Shown: positions 48,307 to 58,340, counted from the stretch's first letter. The stretch: 64,000 nucleotides of DNA from Voacanga thouarsii (GCA_026120185.1 JANUWF010002008.1:1155501-1219500); one strand, 5' to 3'. The notes: generated by a model not told the origin, from the letters alone. Numbers and translations: made by a program.

Positions 48307-48554
48307 AGCTGTAAAGCATATTCTCAAGTACCTTAATGGTACGAAAGATTATATGTTGGTATACAGGGCTGACGACTTGGTTTCTACTGGATATACAGAC
48401 TTAGATTTCAAGCAGATAAGGATGAGAGAAAATCCACTAGTGGATATGTCTTCACCTTGTTTGGAGGAGCTGTTTCATAAGGAGTATCAAGCAATCTTGT
48501 ATTACTAACTCAACCACAGCATCTGAGTATGTGGCAGCTTCGGAAGCATCCAAG
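48307..48554 (+). pseudogene. pol: A0/A2 RNase H, first part
   Basis: YTDLDFK, then after a base loss DERKSTSGYVFTLFGGAVS followed by TAA at the Trp position, and TTASEYVAASEASK. It is cut at CCAAG (48550-48554) by element A3 and resumes at 58341. Confidence 0.9.
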
Positions 48555-49459
48555 TGTTGGATTGTATGCCCTTTTAGACTAGGTTTCTGATGTAAAATCG
48601 AATTATTTAATAAAAGAATTTATTTTCAGAAATTGTTTGTGAATTTACTTTTTGTTTGTGCACGATTTTCGTTTGGAACAGACCCATTGTGTTTAAATAA
48701 GTGATCCATGTGAATGGTGGTCTTTCACAGTAAGGTATGGATCACGGGTTATTTAACACATAAACATTTGTTCTTAACCTATTGATGAGACTGGGAACCT
48801 CATCATGTTTAAGTTATTATGTTATGAATTTCAAATGTGGAATTGCTTACCTTTAGCCAGTGGGTAGTCCACTCACTTCATGACATAAGCGTATTTCGAA
48901 TACGTAGAACAGGACCTGTAGTAGTGGTTTCTCAAAGTACTATATGGTAGAAACCTAGACTACTACCGCTACAGCGTGGACTAGTACTCTACGACTTGAG
49001 TATGAGTTGGTGGTCTAGCGAAGTTGGAAGCATATACTTTGATTTGCTATAGTTGAGGTTCTATCATAGGGCCAATATACTTGCATGTTGGGTATGTGTG
49101 ACTAGTTAGTTAAGACAGACTTATGCAAGATAGTTTCTGCACTATATCGCCCCTTGTGGTTGTCCGAATGGTCTAAATAATCCAGGGCCCTGGGAAACAT
49201 GACTTGGATGTTTGCTTTAGGGTAGCTCCCTTGGAAAGCGGAAACACTCCAGGAAGTCGTGGATCATTGGACTAGAAGCCTAAGGATGGTAGATGTCATT
49301 TAGGGGGGTGTTAGTACACTTCTTCCTCTCTAAATGTACTACGATGTGTAGAGGGGTATTTTAGTCATTTCACCTGTAGGTCGGAGACTTTGCGAATGCA
49401 GCATTGTCCTTGGGGTCAATATTTCCTTATGGTGATATTAGGAAATATTTAAAATGCAA

Positions 49460-49480
49460 AATACAGCTATTTATATAGCA
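49460..49480 (+). promoter_or_regulatory. candidate TATA box in family-A LTR
   Basis: CTATTTATATAGC is kept in the A3, A0 and A2 LTRs (for example about 30474, 42218, 59580) at the same place. It lies about 850 bp ahead of the exon frame, so would place the start of R in mid LTR. Not proven. Confidence 0.4.
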
Positions 49481-49846
49481 GGGGTATTTTGGTCCTCGGG
49501 ATAGCCCGTAAGTCCTAACTATTTTTGGGTTGAGGAATTGGTCTCAGTTGAAGAGGATTTTATTTTATTTTGTTTTATTTTATTTTATTCAGGAAGTCTA
49601 ATTTATTATTGGACTGGAATAAAATAAATAAATAAATAAATAAATAAAATAGAAGTTGAGAGAAATTAATTATCTAGTTTATTTGGTTAATTAATTATTC
49701 AAGGCCTAGGTCCAGTATGAATAATTAAGAAATTAACCTGGGCCTAAACTACGGGAAATAATTAATGTTTAATTATTTATTAGGTTATTTATATAGGCCC
49801 AAGAAATAAATAATTAAAGATTAATTATTATTGTTCATCTGGGCTC

Positions 49847-49897
49847 ATTAATTATTTATTGGGTTACTTATGTAAGCCCAGAAAATAAATAATTAAT
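49847..49897 (+). other. conserved LTR hairpin carrying AATAAA
   Basis: ATTAATTATTTATTGGGTTAC pairs with GTAAGCCC..AATAAATAATTAAT around a TTAT loop. The same fold occurs at 30791-30838, 57613-57664 and, inverted, at 25719-25767. AATAAA, a polyadenylation signal, sits in the 3' arm. Confidence 0.6.
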
Positions 49898-50328
49898 ATT
49901 TATTATTTTGGGCCTTTTGGGTCCAAGAAAAATAATAAATATTTATCTGGCCCAATAGCTTGGACCTTAGGGTTTTTTCCAGATACGATTAAGAGGAGTT
50001 TAAGGTTAAGCCAAACTGTTTCTCACGATAACATCCGGGTATTTTGAAATCCCGGGGAGATGTTTATCAGAGATTGAGAGACCTAATTTTGGCTAAATAT
50101 AAACAACTCTTTGAAAAGAAAAAAAATCCTAATTTTTCCTTCCCAAAGCCACACTCACGTGAGTCTCTCTCTCACAAAGGCTCTCTCATTCTTCTTGTTT
50201 TTCCCTTGTTCTTTGCTAACCAATAGCGAACGAACCAAGGAGAATTGAGACCCTTCCTCTTCACCATAGTGTTCACCGACTAGAGGTTAGGCTGAGGAAT
50301 ATCTCGAGAGCTGGAGAGCTAAGCGTTA

Positions 50329-50455
50329 ATGCAAACAAGACGAAGTTGAAGGCTAGCGGGTGTTCAACCGGAAGCTCCTTCAACTGTGCAAAGCGAGGTG
50401 ATTCCAGCTGTTCAATCCGCTCTTACTCAACCTAGAAGGGTTAAGGAGCGCAAAG
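50329..50455 (+). pseudogene. candidate LTR-encoded exon in A3 5' LTR, one stop
   Basis: Same frame as 58099-58225 but with TGA at codon 7, a C-to-T change in a CG context. The donor AAAG|GTATGA at 50455/50456 is intact. Confidence 0.45.
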
Positions 50456-50568
50456 GTATGATCTTCACGCTTCCGCATGGCCTTTATGGCTCGCGTTTAA
50501 TTTTTTTTTTTTTTTTTTGTCTCTGTTTTTCCGTCCGTGGCTCCCTGTTACTGCATTCACCATCAAAG

Positions 50569-50581
50569 TGGTATCAAAGCC
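50569..50581 (+). other. A3 primer binding site
   Basis: TGGTATCAAAGCC, three bases after the LTR, one mismatch from the usual initiator tRNA-Met complement. Confidence 0.88.
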
Positions 50582-52365
50582 ATTGGTTTTGATCAATATA
50601 GGGAGTATGGTAGTTAATAAAATGGAGAAGATGATTATACCTATGATCCTTCGCTGTTTTGGTATGGGATAGGCTTGATGTAAGCTTCACCGTGAAGCAT
50701 AGGAGCTACTGTAAATTTTTTTTGGCTTTGCTAGATAATCGTGTAAACCCAATTTAAATGGGTATAGGCGATTGTGGTTTGGTTCTGGATGTTTTTTGTA
50801 AGTAAAAATGTCCAAAGAAGCCAAAATTTTGAGCAAAATATGAAGAACAAAGGTTCTGCAATTTTCGCGCGAGAGAGAAAGAAAAATGAAGAAGAAAACT
50901 GTTCCTAAGCCGTGTGAGCCGCAGCCGAGCCGCTGCCGACATTGTGAGTGAAGCCGCGCTGTTCACGCCTTGTAGCTGAGCCGATTTGGAGGAAATTGAG
51001 CCGATGGAAATTGCGCAATTGAAATTCAATTGGCGGGTAATCGGGCGAGTTCGTGGGTCGGCAGCAGAGGAGAACCGGGCGCGGGCGCGGGGCACTCGGG
51101 CGGGCGGGTTGCGGCTTGGCGGGTTGAAGCTTCAGGAGATCTGGTGCGGTTGGCTCACAGCGGCCGCGGTGGACCACAAGCCAAATGGGCCCGGATCCGG
51201 TGCGGCCGGTGCAGTGGACCTCCAGTCAAATTTTTTTTTATTTTTTTATTTTTCGTTTTGGGTCCCATACCAGGCAAAGTTAATATTTTTGCAATATTTA
51301 TATTCTTGGAATATATTTACATGAAAAATATTAGTAAAGGATTTTAGGATTAAACAAGATCATTAATTAATTAATTAATATGTTTAATTCTATTATTTGG
51401 GCACTTAGGTTTAAAAAAATAGAAAAGCATGAAAACGTTTATTGTTTTCTAGCATGCTAATTTTTTTTTTTATGTACCTATGTGTGCTTTTCCTCAAAGA
51501 CCAAAGTCTTTGGGAACCTTTTGTTTTGGCAAGAAAAAATATTTTTCTTTAAAAACTAAATGGTTATTTTAATTGGTACAAAAATTAATCCTTAAATATT
51601 TTCTCAAAGGATTTAATCCTTGACATAGAAAATATATTGGATTTAGATACTTTTGTAAATTAAAATGGAGAGCCATTTTGTTTTGTTTTGGACTAGAAAA
51701 ATGATTTTGTCAAATAAACTTGAGACCAAAGTCTCTAGAAAGTTTTAATTGGAAAATTTTTTGAAATCATTAAGTTTTAACTTATATAAAATTAGTCCAT
51801 GGAGGAAATCTCTCAAAGGATATAAGTCTTGACATAGAGATTTTATTGGACTTAGATATTTTATTTTTGAGTTAAGAAAAACTTAATGGAATTTTCAAAA
51901 TGATATTTTCCAGAAAACCTTTATTTTAAAAGACTAAGTGGGAGAGGGGTTCCAACGGCCCCACGGCTTCCATCACGATCCTCATTAGAGATCGTGGATC
52001 CCCTCGCGTCACCCTGGGAATGAACCCGTATAAGATGGGGATACCACAAGGATCTAGATCTAATGGAATGATGTAATTAATAACCCGGGGCACGTACTAT
52101 GATCGGCCAGCCCACGTTGGAGGTTATAGTGCGAGGTATGTCCATAGGAAATGAGAAGAAACGGCCATCCCACGATGGAGTTATTCTCTAGACCATTACC
52201 TAGAAGGGAAATTAATTTGTGGTGGTTAATACACTTAGCTTAGGAAACTCGTTAATCTTCCCAAGAAGTTATGTCGGCTTTTCCTAAGAGCCAAATTATT
52301 TTCATGCACAAATTTCATTTTGTTTTCACAAACTAATTTCTTTCTTTTATTTTCGATTTTCGTAA
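50582..52365 (+). other. A3 leader
   Basis: About 1.8 kb. It includes a strongly GC-rich island (50930-51235) that yields long but low-complexity frames on both strands, then AT-rich blocks shared with other copies and the conserved stem-loop (51974-51996). It ends TTTTCGTAA before the gag ATG, where a CAG acceptor is expected. Confidence 0.75.
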
Positions 52366-53190
52366 ATGGTGGGAGGTTCTTTTAGTCCATTGGCCGTTAT
52401 TCTCAAGGAGAATAAGTTAACGGGTCCAAACTATGTGGATCGGAAAAGGAACCCGGACATAATACTCACAATCGAGGAGTATAAGTATGTCCTTTACGAA
52501 ACCCGCCTCGTTATCTGGGAAGATTCCACCGCCGAAGAGCGAGAGGTCGAAAAGGCATGGAAGAAAGTCGACGAAATGGCACGTTGCTATATGTTAGCTT
52601 CCATGTCTAATGTGCTCCAATCAAAACACGAGCACATGGCTTCTGCATATGACATAAGTCAATCGTTGGCAACTATGTTCACGGACAAGAGCCAGCCCGC
52701 AAGGCAGGAGGCTCTTCGATTGTAAACACTAAGATGGCCGAGGGAGCATCAGTCCGAGAGCATATGCTCAAGATGATTGCCGCTTTCGAGGAGGCAGAAA
52801 TCTTAGGGGCCGTCATTGACCCCGAGAGCCAAGTGGACATGGTTCTCGAATCTCTACCGAGCTCTTTCACTCGCTCAAATTAAACTATAACATGAACAAG
52901 TTGAACATGAGTTTGACTGAACTGATGAAGGAGCTCCAGATGGCGGAGAAGGTCATGAAGCCGCAGCCTAAGGCCATGATTGCTAAGGCCTCTTCTTCAA
53001 GAACCGGGCCTAAGCCCGTAAAGTTCAAGAGGAAGAAGGGGAATGCAAGCAGCTCAGCCCAAGAACCAAGCACAAGGACAAACCAAAGGGCAAGTGCTTC
53101 AAGTGTGGAAAGAAGGGACACTAGAAAAAAGAGTGTCCAGATCTTCAAGCCAAGAAAAACCCCACAGGTAATGTTTACTATCTAGAGTCC
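52366..53190 (+). pseudogene. gag: A3 gag
   Basis: MVGGSFSPLAVILKENKLTG opens the frame at 52366, then DIILTIEEYKYVLYET, MARCYMLASMSN and YDISQSLATMFTDKSQ. Breaks occur near 52720 and 52870 (the latter CTCGCTC against a CAGTTC-type word in relatives). NMNKLNMSLTELMKELQMAE and a lysine-rich tail follow. The zinc knuckle is present in pieces (CFKCGK-type region about 53090-53135) in a shifted frame. Breaks may be partly technical. Confidence 0.88.
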
Positions 53191-53450
53191 ATATCAATGG
53201 TAGGATCAACTTCCACTTGGATTGTTGATTCAGGAGCCACTGATCATATCTCGTAACTCCTTGCAGTGGGTTTAGGAAGATAAGAAGACTCAAGAAGGGC
53301 GAACATGGGCTTCGAGTGGGTAATGGAGCACAAGTCCGGGCCTTTGCAATGGGAGAGTTGGATCTTATTTTTTATTGTAATAAGATAGTGGTTTTAAAAG
53401 ACATTTTATATGTACCTGGTTTTCGTCGAATTTGATTTCAGCTTGCAAAA
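53191..53450 (+). pseudogene. pol: A3 protease
   Basis: WIVDSGATDHI (about 53217-53250) keeps the DSG catalytic motif. The following ATCTCGTAAC and TGCAGTGGG differ from relatives by one-base gains at CTG/CAG sites and break the frame. AMGELDLIFYCNKIVVLKD and ILYVPGF follow. Confidence 0.85.
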
Positions 53451-54745
53451 CTTATTAATCAAGGATATTCTCGTATCTTTCCATTCTCGGTATTTCTATC
53501 GTAGAGATGGAGAAATTTTATGTACTAGGCACATGTATGGAAATTTGTTCTTTTTAAACCCTATTAACAACCAATCAAATAACGCTCTGTTCGAACCTTT
53601 AACTAAGAAGAGAAAGACCAATATCAATGATTCATACCTTTGGCACCCGAGGTTGGGTCATATTAACTCAACCAGGATTCGGAGGTTAATCCATGATGGG
53701 CCTTTGGGCTCATTGAGATTGGAAAGTTGGCCTCAGCAGTGAATCCCGCTCGATGGGAAAAATGACCAAAAGGTCTTTTACACCAAAGGCGGATAGAGCC
53801 AAGGAGGTGTTGAGTCTTGTTCACACCGATGTGTGCGGTCCATTGTCTACACCAGCCTAGGGGAGGTTTTGAGTACTTCATCACGTTCACGGATGATTGT
53901 ACGAGGTATGGTTACATTTACCCGATGAGACGCAAGTCCGACTCTTTTGACAAGTTCAAAGAGTTTAAGGTCAAGTGGAGCGTCTGGACAGTAAATTAAT
54001 CAAAACCTTACGATCGGATCGTGGTGGAGAGTACCTCCTAGGTGAATTCAAGGACTACATGGTACATCATGGGATAGTATCCCAGCTCTCTGCGCCGGAA
54101 CCCCCAACAGAAACGGAGTAGCCGAGAGAAGGAACAGGACGTTGATGGAAATGGTCCGAAGCATGATGTCTCATGCTACTCCTCCAGATGTCCTTTCGGG
54201 GATATGCCCCGGAAACAGTGGCATATATTTTGAACTTGGTGCCTTCCAAGTCAGTACCTAGGACTCCCTATGAGATGTGGACTGGGCGTAAGCCAAGTCT
54301 GAATCATCTCAGGATTTGGGGGTGTCCAGCTTATGTACTGATCAAGGGAGACAAGTTGGAACCAAGATCAGAATTATGCTATTTTGTTGGATATCCAAAA
54401 GGACAAAAGGAGGCTACTTTTATCATCCTAAGGAGCAGAAGGTACTAGTCAGCACCAATGCTAGATACTTGGAAGATGATCAAAGTACTTCCACTAAAGG
54501 TTCAACGAGGTTGGAACTGCAGGAGAAGTTATCTATGGAATCAACTTCTACTGACCCGATTTTGGAACAAGAAGAGGCACAGCCTCAAGAGCCTGTGCAA
54601 ATGGAGCCTCGTCGTAGTGGGAGAGTGTCTAGGGTTCCGGATAGATGGACTGGAGAAGCCTTTGAGCTGGTTTCCGACCATCAGGAACAAGACCCCGCTA
54701 GATATGAGGAGGCTATTGCTGATGCCGATGCAAATCTGTGACATA
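53451..54745 (+). pseudogene. pol: A3 integrase
   Basis: Readable blocks: LWHPRLGHINSTRIRRL, HTDVCGP, FITFTDDCTRYGYIYPMRRK, RSDRGGEYLLGEF, AERRNRTLMEM, VAYILNLVPSKSVPRTPYEM and PAYVLIKGDKLEPRSELCYF. The two Asp and the Glu of the DDE site are present. Frames change about every 150 bp, chiefly where relatives have CAG or CTG. The tail (54460-54741) is an open acidic linker. Confidence 0.85.
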
Positions 54746-55640
54746 AAGCAATGAAAACCGAGATTGAGTCTATGTACCTCAATCAGGTTTGGGATCTTGT
54801 AGCTTCACCTGAAGGGATAAAACCCATTGGGTGCAAGTGGGTATACAAGAGGAAGAGAGGAGCGGATGGAAAGGTGGAAACTTTCAAAGCTAGGCTTGTG
54901 GCGAAAGGGTATACTCAGAAAGAGGGTATCGACTATGAGGAAACCTTTTTCCCAGTAGCCATGCTTAAATCCATTCACATCCTCCTTGCCATCGCCTGTC
55001 ACTATGACTACGAGATATGGCAAATGGATGTCAAGACGGCATTCTTGAATGGCCATCTTAGCGAAAACATCTATATGTCCCAACCGGAAGGCTTCATTGC
55101 TGAAGGCCAGGAACACATGGTTTGCAAGCTTAAGAAGTCCATTTATGGACTTAAGCAGGCATCAAGAGTATGGAACATTCGTTTTGATGAGACTGTAAAG
55201 TCTTATGGTTTTATTCAAAACGAAGATGAACCATGCGTGTACAGGAAACTTGAAGGCATCAAGGTGGTTTTTCTTGTCCTATATGTGGATGACATTCTAC
55301 TCATTGGAAATGATGTAGGGACATTGTCATCTACAAAGGTTTGGCTGTCTAGTCAATTCAGTATGAAGGACTTGGGAGAAGCCAGCTACATTCTCGGGAT
55401 TAGGCTTCTTAGAAATAGGAAGCGAGAGAATGTTAGGATTATCCCAAGCGACATACATTGACAAGATGTCGGCCAAGTACAAGCATGGACTCATGCAAGG
55501 GAGCTCTAATCCCTTGCAGACATGGGTTGTCATTTTCTTCGAAGGACTGTCCTAAGTCTCAAGAAGAAAAGGACATAATGAGTAGGATTCCCTACACTTC
55601 GGCGGTGGGAAGTCTCATGTACGCCATGCTCGTGTACTAG
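54746..55640 (+). pseudogene. pol: A3 reverse transcriptase, long intact stretch
   Basis: 54751-55461 is an uninterrupted frame of 236 codons: IGCKWVYKRKRGADGKVETF, LVAKGYTQKEGIDYEETFFP, IWQMDVKTAFLNGHLSENIY, SIYGLKQASRVWN, LYVDDILLIGNDVG with the YVDD active site intact, and FSMKDLGEASYILGIRLLRN. A break near 55420-55470 (ATGTCGGCC against ATGCTGG-type wording) precedes the thumb region MDSCKGALIPCRHGLSF. This is the best-preserved polymerase in the window. Confidence 0.92.
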
Positions 55641-56266
55641 GCCGTATATCCGCTTTGCCGTGGGCTTAGTTAGCAGATATCGCTCAAACCCGTGGGAGGT
55701 TCATTGGCAAGCTATAAAGCATATTCTCAAGTACCTCAAGGGAACGAGAGATTATATGTCGGTTTACGTGGTCGATGATTTGGTTCCTACAGGATACACG
55801 GACTCGGACTTCCGAGCGGATAAGGATGAGAGAAAATCCACTAGTGGATATGTCTTCACCTTGTCCGGAGGAGCAATTTCATGGAGGAGTATCAAGCAAT
55901 CTTGTATTGCCGACTCAACCATGGAAGCCGAGTATGTGGCAGCTTCGGAGGCGTCCAAGAAAGCGATCCGCTCCGGAAGTTTCTTTCGTAACTTGGAGTC
56001 GTACCACATATAGATAGGCCGGTTGTGATGTATTGCAATAACACTGGAGCAGTGTCGCAATCTAAGGAGCCTCGGAACCACAAGAAGGGGAAACACATCG
56101 AGAGGAAGTACCACCTGATCCGGGATTTCATCCAGAGACGGGAAGTCGTGGTGGAGCATATTACCTCAGAAAACAATCTAGCAGACCCATTCACCAAGCC
56201 TTTGGCTGAGAGAGTCTTCAAGAGACACTTAGACGCCATAGGGGTGGGCACCTATGGACTTACCTA
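55641..56266 (+). pseudogene. pol: A3 RNase H
   Basis: GLVSRYRSNPWEVHWQAIKH, GYTDSDFRADKDERKSTSGY, SGGAISWRSIKQSCIADST, MEAEYVAASEASKKAI, then a break at 55970-56010 (CTCCGGAAG and TTCGTAAC against CTCTGGAAG and TTCAGAAC), and MMYCNNTGAVSQSKEPRNHK, NNLADPFTKPLAERVFKRHL. The YCD acidic site reads YCN here. The frame ends at TAG before the polypurine tract. Confidence 0.9.
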
Positions 56267-56272
56267 GTCTTA

Positions 56273-56289
56273 GAGTGCAAGTGGGAGAT
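56273..56289 (+). other. A3 polypurine tract
   Basis: GTGCAAGTGGGAGAT immediately ahead of the 3' LTR. Confidence 0.88.
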
Positions 56290-58335
56290 TGTTGGATTGT
56301 ATGCCCTCTTAGACTAGGTTTCGATGTAAAATCAAATTATTTAATAAAAGAATTTATTTTCAGAAATTGTTTGTGAATTTACTTTTTGTTTGTGCACGAT
56401 TTTCGTTTGGAATAGCACCCATTGTGTTTAAATAAGTGATCCATGTGAATGGTGGTCTTTCACAAGAAGGTATGGATCACGGGTTATTTAACACATAAAC
56501 ATTTGTTCTTAACCTATTGATGAGACTCGGGAACCTCATCATGTTTAGGTTATTATGTTATGAATTCCAAATGGGGAATGGTTTACCTTTAGCCGATGGG
56601 TAGTCCACTCACTTCATGACATAAGCGTATTTCGAATACGTAGAACAGACTCCGTAGTAGTGGTTTCTCAAAGTACTATATGGTAGAAACCTAGACTACT
56701 ACCGCTACAGACGTGGACTAGTACTCTACGACTTGAGTATGAGTTGGTGGTCTAGCGAAGTCGGAAGCATATACTTTGATTTGTCGTAGTTGAGGTTCTA
56801 TCATAGGGCCAATATACTTGCATGTTGGGTATGTGTGACTAGTTAGTTAAGACAGACTTATGCAAGATAGTTTCTGCACTATATCGCCCCTTGTGGTTGT
56901 CCGAATGGTCTAAATAATCCAGGGCCCCGGGAAACATGACTTGGATGTTTGCTTTAGGGTAGCTCCCTTGGAAAGCGGAAACACTCCAGAAGTCGTGGAT
57001 CATTGGACTAGAAGCCTAAGGATGGTAGATGTCATTTAGGGGGTGTTAGTACACTTCTTCCTCTCTAAATGTACGGCGATGTGTAGAGGGGTATTTTAGT
57101 CATTTCACCCGTAGGTCGGAGACTTTGCGAATGCAAAGCATTGTCCTTGGGGTCAATATTTCCTTATGGTGATATTAGGAAATATTTAAAATGCAAAATA
57201 CAGACTATTTATATAGCAGGGGTATTTTGGTCATTTTAGCAATCAAGGCGATGTGTCTTTTTGGTCCTCTGGATAGCCCGTAAGTCCTAACTATTTTTGG
57301 GTTGAGGAATTGGTCTCGATTGAAGAGGATTTTATTTTATTTTGTTTTGTTTTATTTTATTCAGGAAGTCTAATTTATTATTGGATCGGAATAAAATAAA
57401 TAAATAAATAAATAAAATAGAAGTTGAAAGAAATTAATTATCTAGTTTATTTGGTTAATTAATTATTCAGGGCCTAGGTCCAGTATGAATAATTAAGAAA
57501 TTAACCTGGGCTTAAACTACGGGAAATAATTAATGTTTAATTATTTATTGGGTTATTTATATAGGCCCAAGAAATAAATAATTAAAGATTAATTATTATT
57601 GTTCATTTGGGCTCATTAATTATTTATTGGGTTACTTATGTAAGCCCAGAAAATAAATAATTAATATTTATTATTTTGGGCCTTTTGGGTCCAAGAAAAA
57701 TAATAAATATTTATCTGGCCCAATAGCTTGGACCTTAGGTTTTTTTCCAGATACGGTTAAGAGGAGTTTAAGGTTAGGCCAAACTATTTCTCACGATAAC
57801 ATCCGGGTATTTTGAAATCCCGGGGAGATGTTTATCAGAGATTGAGAGACCTAATTTTGGCTAAATATAAACAACTCTTTGAAAAGAAAAAAAAAACCCT
57901 AATTTTTCCTTCCCAAAGCCACACTCACGTGAGTCTCTCTCTCACAAAGGCTCTCTCCTTCTTCTTGTTTTTCCCTTGTTCTTTGCTAACCAATAGCGAA
58001 CGAACCAAGGAGAATTGAGACCCTTCCTCTTCACCATAGTGTTCATCGACTAGAGGTTAGGCTGAGGAATATCCCGAGAGCTGGAGAGCTAAGCGTTAAT
58101 GCAAACAAGACGAAGTCGAAGGCTAGCGGGTGTTCAACCGGAAGCTCCTTCAACTGTGCAAAGCGAGGCGATTCCAGCCATTCAATCCACTCTTACTCAA
58201 CCTAGAAGGGTTAAGGAGCGCAAAGGTATGATCTTCACGCTTCCGCATGGCCTTTATGGCTCGCGTTTAATTTTTTTTTTTTTTTTTTGTCTCTGTTTTT
58301 CTGTCCGTGGCTCCCTGTTACTGCATTCACCATCA
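56290..58335 (+). repeat. A3 3' LTR
   Basis: TGTTGGATTGTATGCCC to TGCATTCACCATCA, 2046 bp. Differences from the 5' LTR over its first 1.1 kb are mostly at CAG/CTG words; the remainder differs by a few transitions and short indels. Confidence 0.95.
58099..58225 (+). CDS. candidate LTR-encoded exon in A3 3' LTR (intact copy)
   Basis: A 42-codon frame begins MQTRRSRRLAGVQPEAPS and ends RRVKERK followed by one base before GTATG (AAAG|GTATGA), phase 1. The equivalent in the 5' LTR (50329-50455) has one nonsense change, CGA to TGA. The 5' LTR copy is the one that would be transcribed ahead of gag. The frame is short and has no known family, but its start, basic character and splice phase recur in A2 and E1. 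Being in an LTR, it is copied to both ends at each transposition. Confidence 0.5.
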
Positions 58336-58340
58336 CCAAG

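Larger units (their letters stand above)
48555..50565 (+). repeat. A3 5' LTR
   Basis: TGTTGGATTGTATGCCC to TGCATTCACCATCA, 2011 bp. It contains TATTTATATAG (about 49467), a (AAAT)n run, the AATAAA hairpin (49847-49897), and the LTR exon frame starting at 50329, interrupted here by TGA at its seventh codon where the 3' LTR has CGA. Confidence 0.95.
48555..58335 (+). mobile_element. A3: full-length Ty1/copia retrotransposon, family A
   Basis: 9781 bp with LTRs 48555-50565 and 56290-58335, primer binding site, gag-pol in copia order and polypurine tract. The perfect 5 bp duplication CCAAG flanks it (48550-48554, 58336-58340). The host RNase H frame continues across the site (EASK then KTVWLW), which proves insertion. 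YVDD and DDE motifs are intact. Most frame breaks sit at CAG or CTG sites, where sequencing error is likely, so A3 may be more intact than it reads. It is the best-preserved family-A copy here. Confidence 0.96.

Noticed and set aside
50754..51347. Long overlapping frames on both strands in the A3 leader
   Set aside because: They arise from the GC-rich island where stop codons are rare; no conservation between leaders.
52366..56266. A3 frameshifts read as true pseudogene mutations or programmed shifts
   Set aside because: They fall mostly at CAG/CTG words and match a technical pattern; no slippery site or recurring position is seen.
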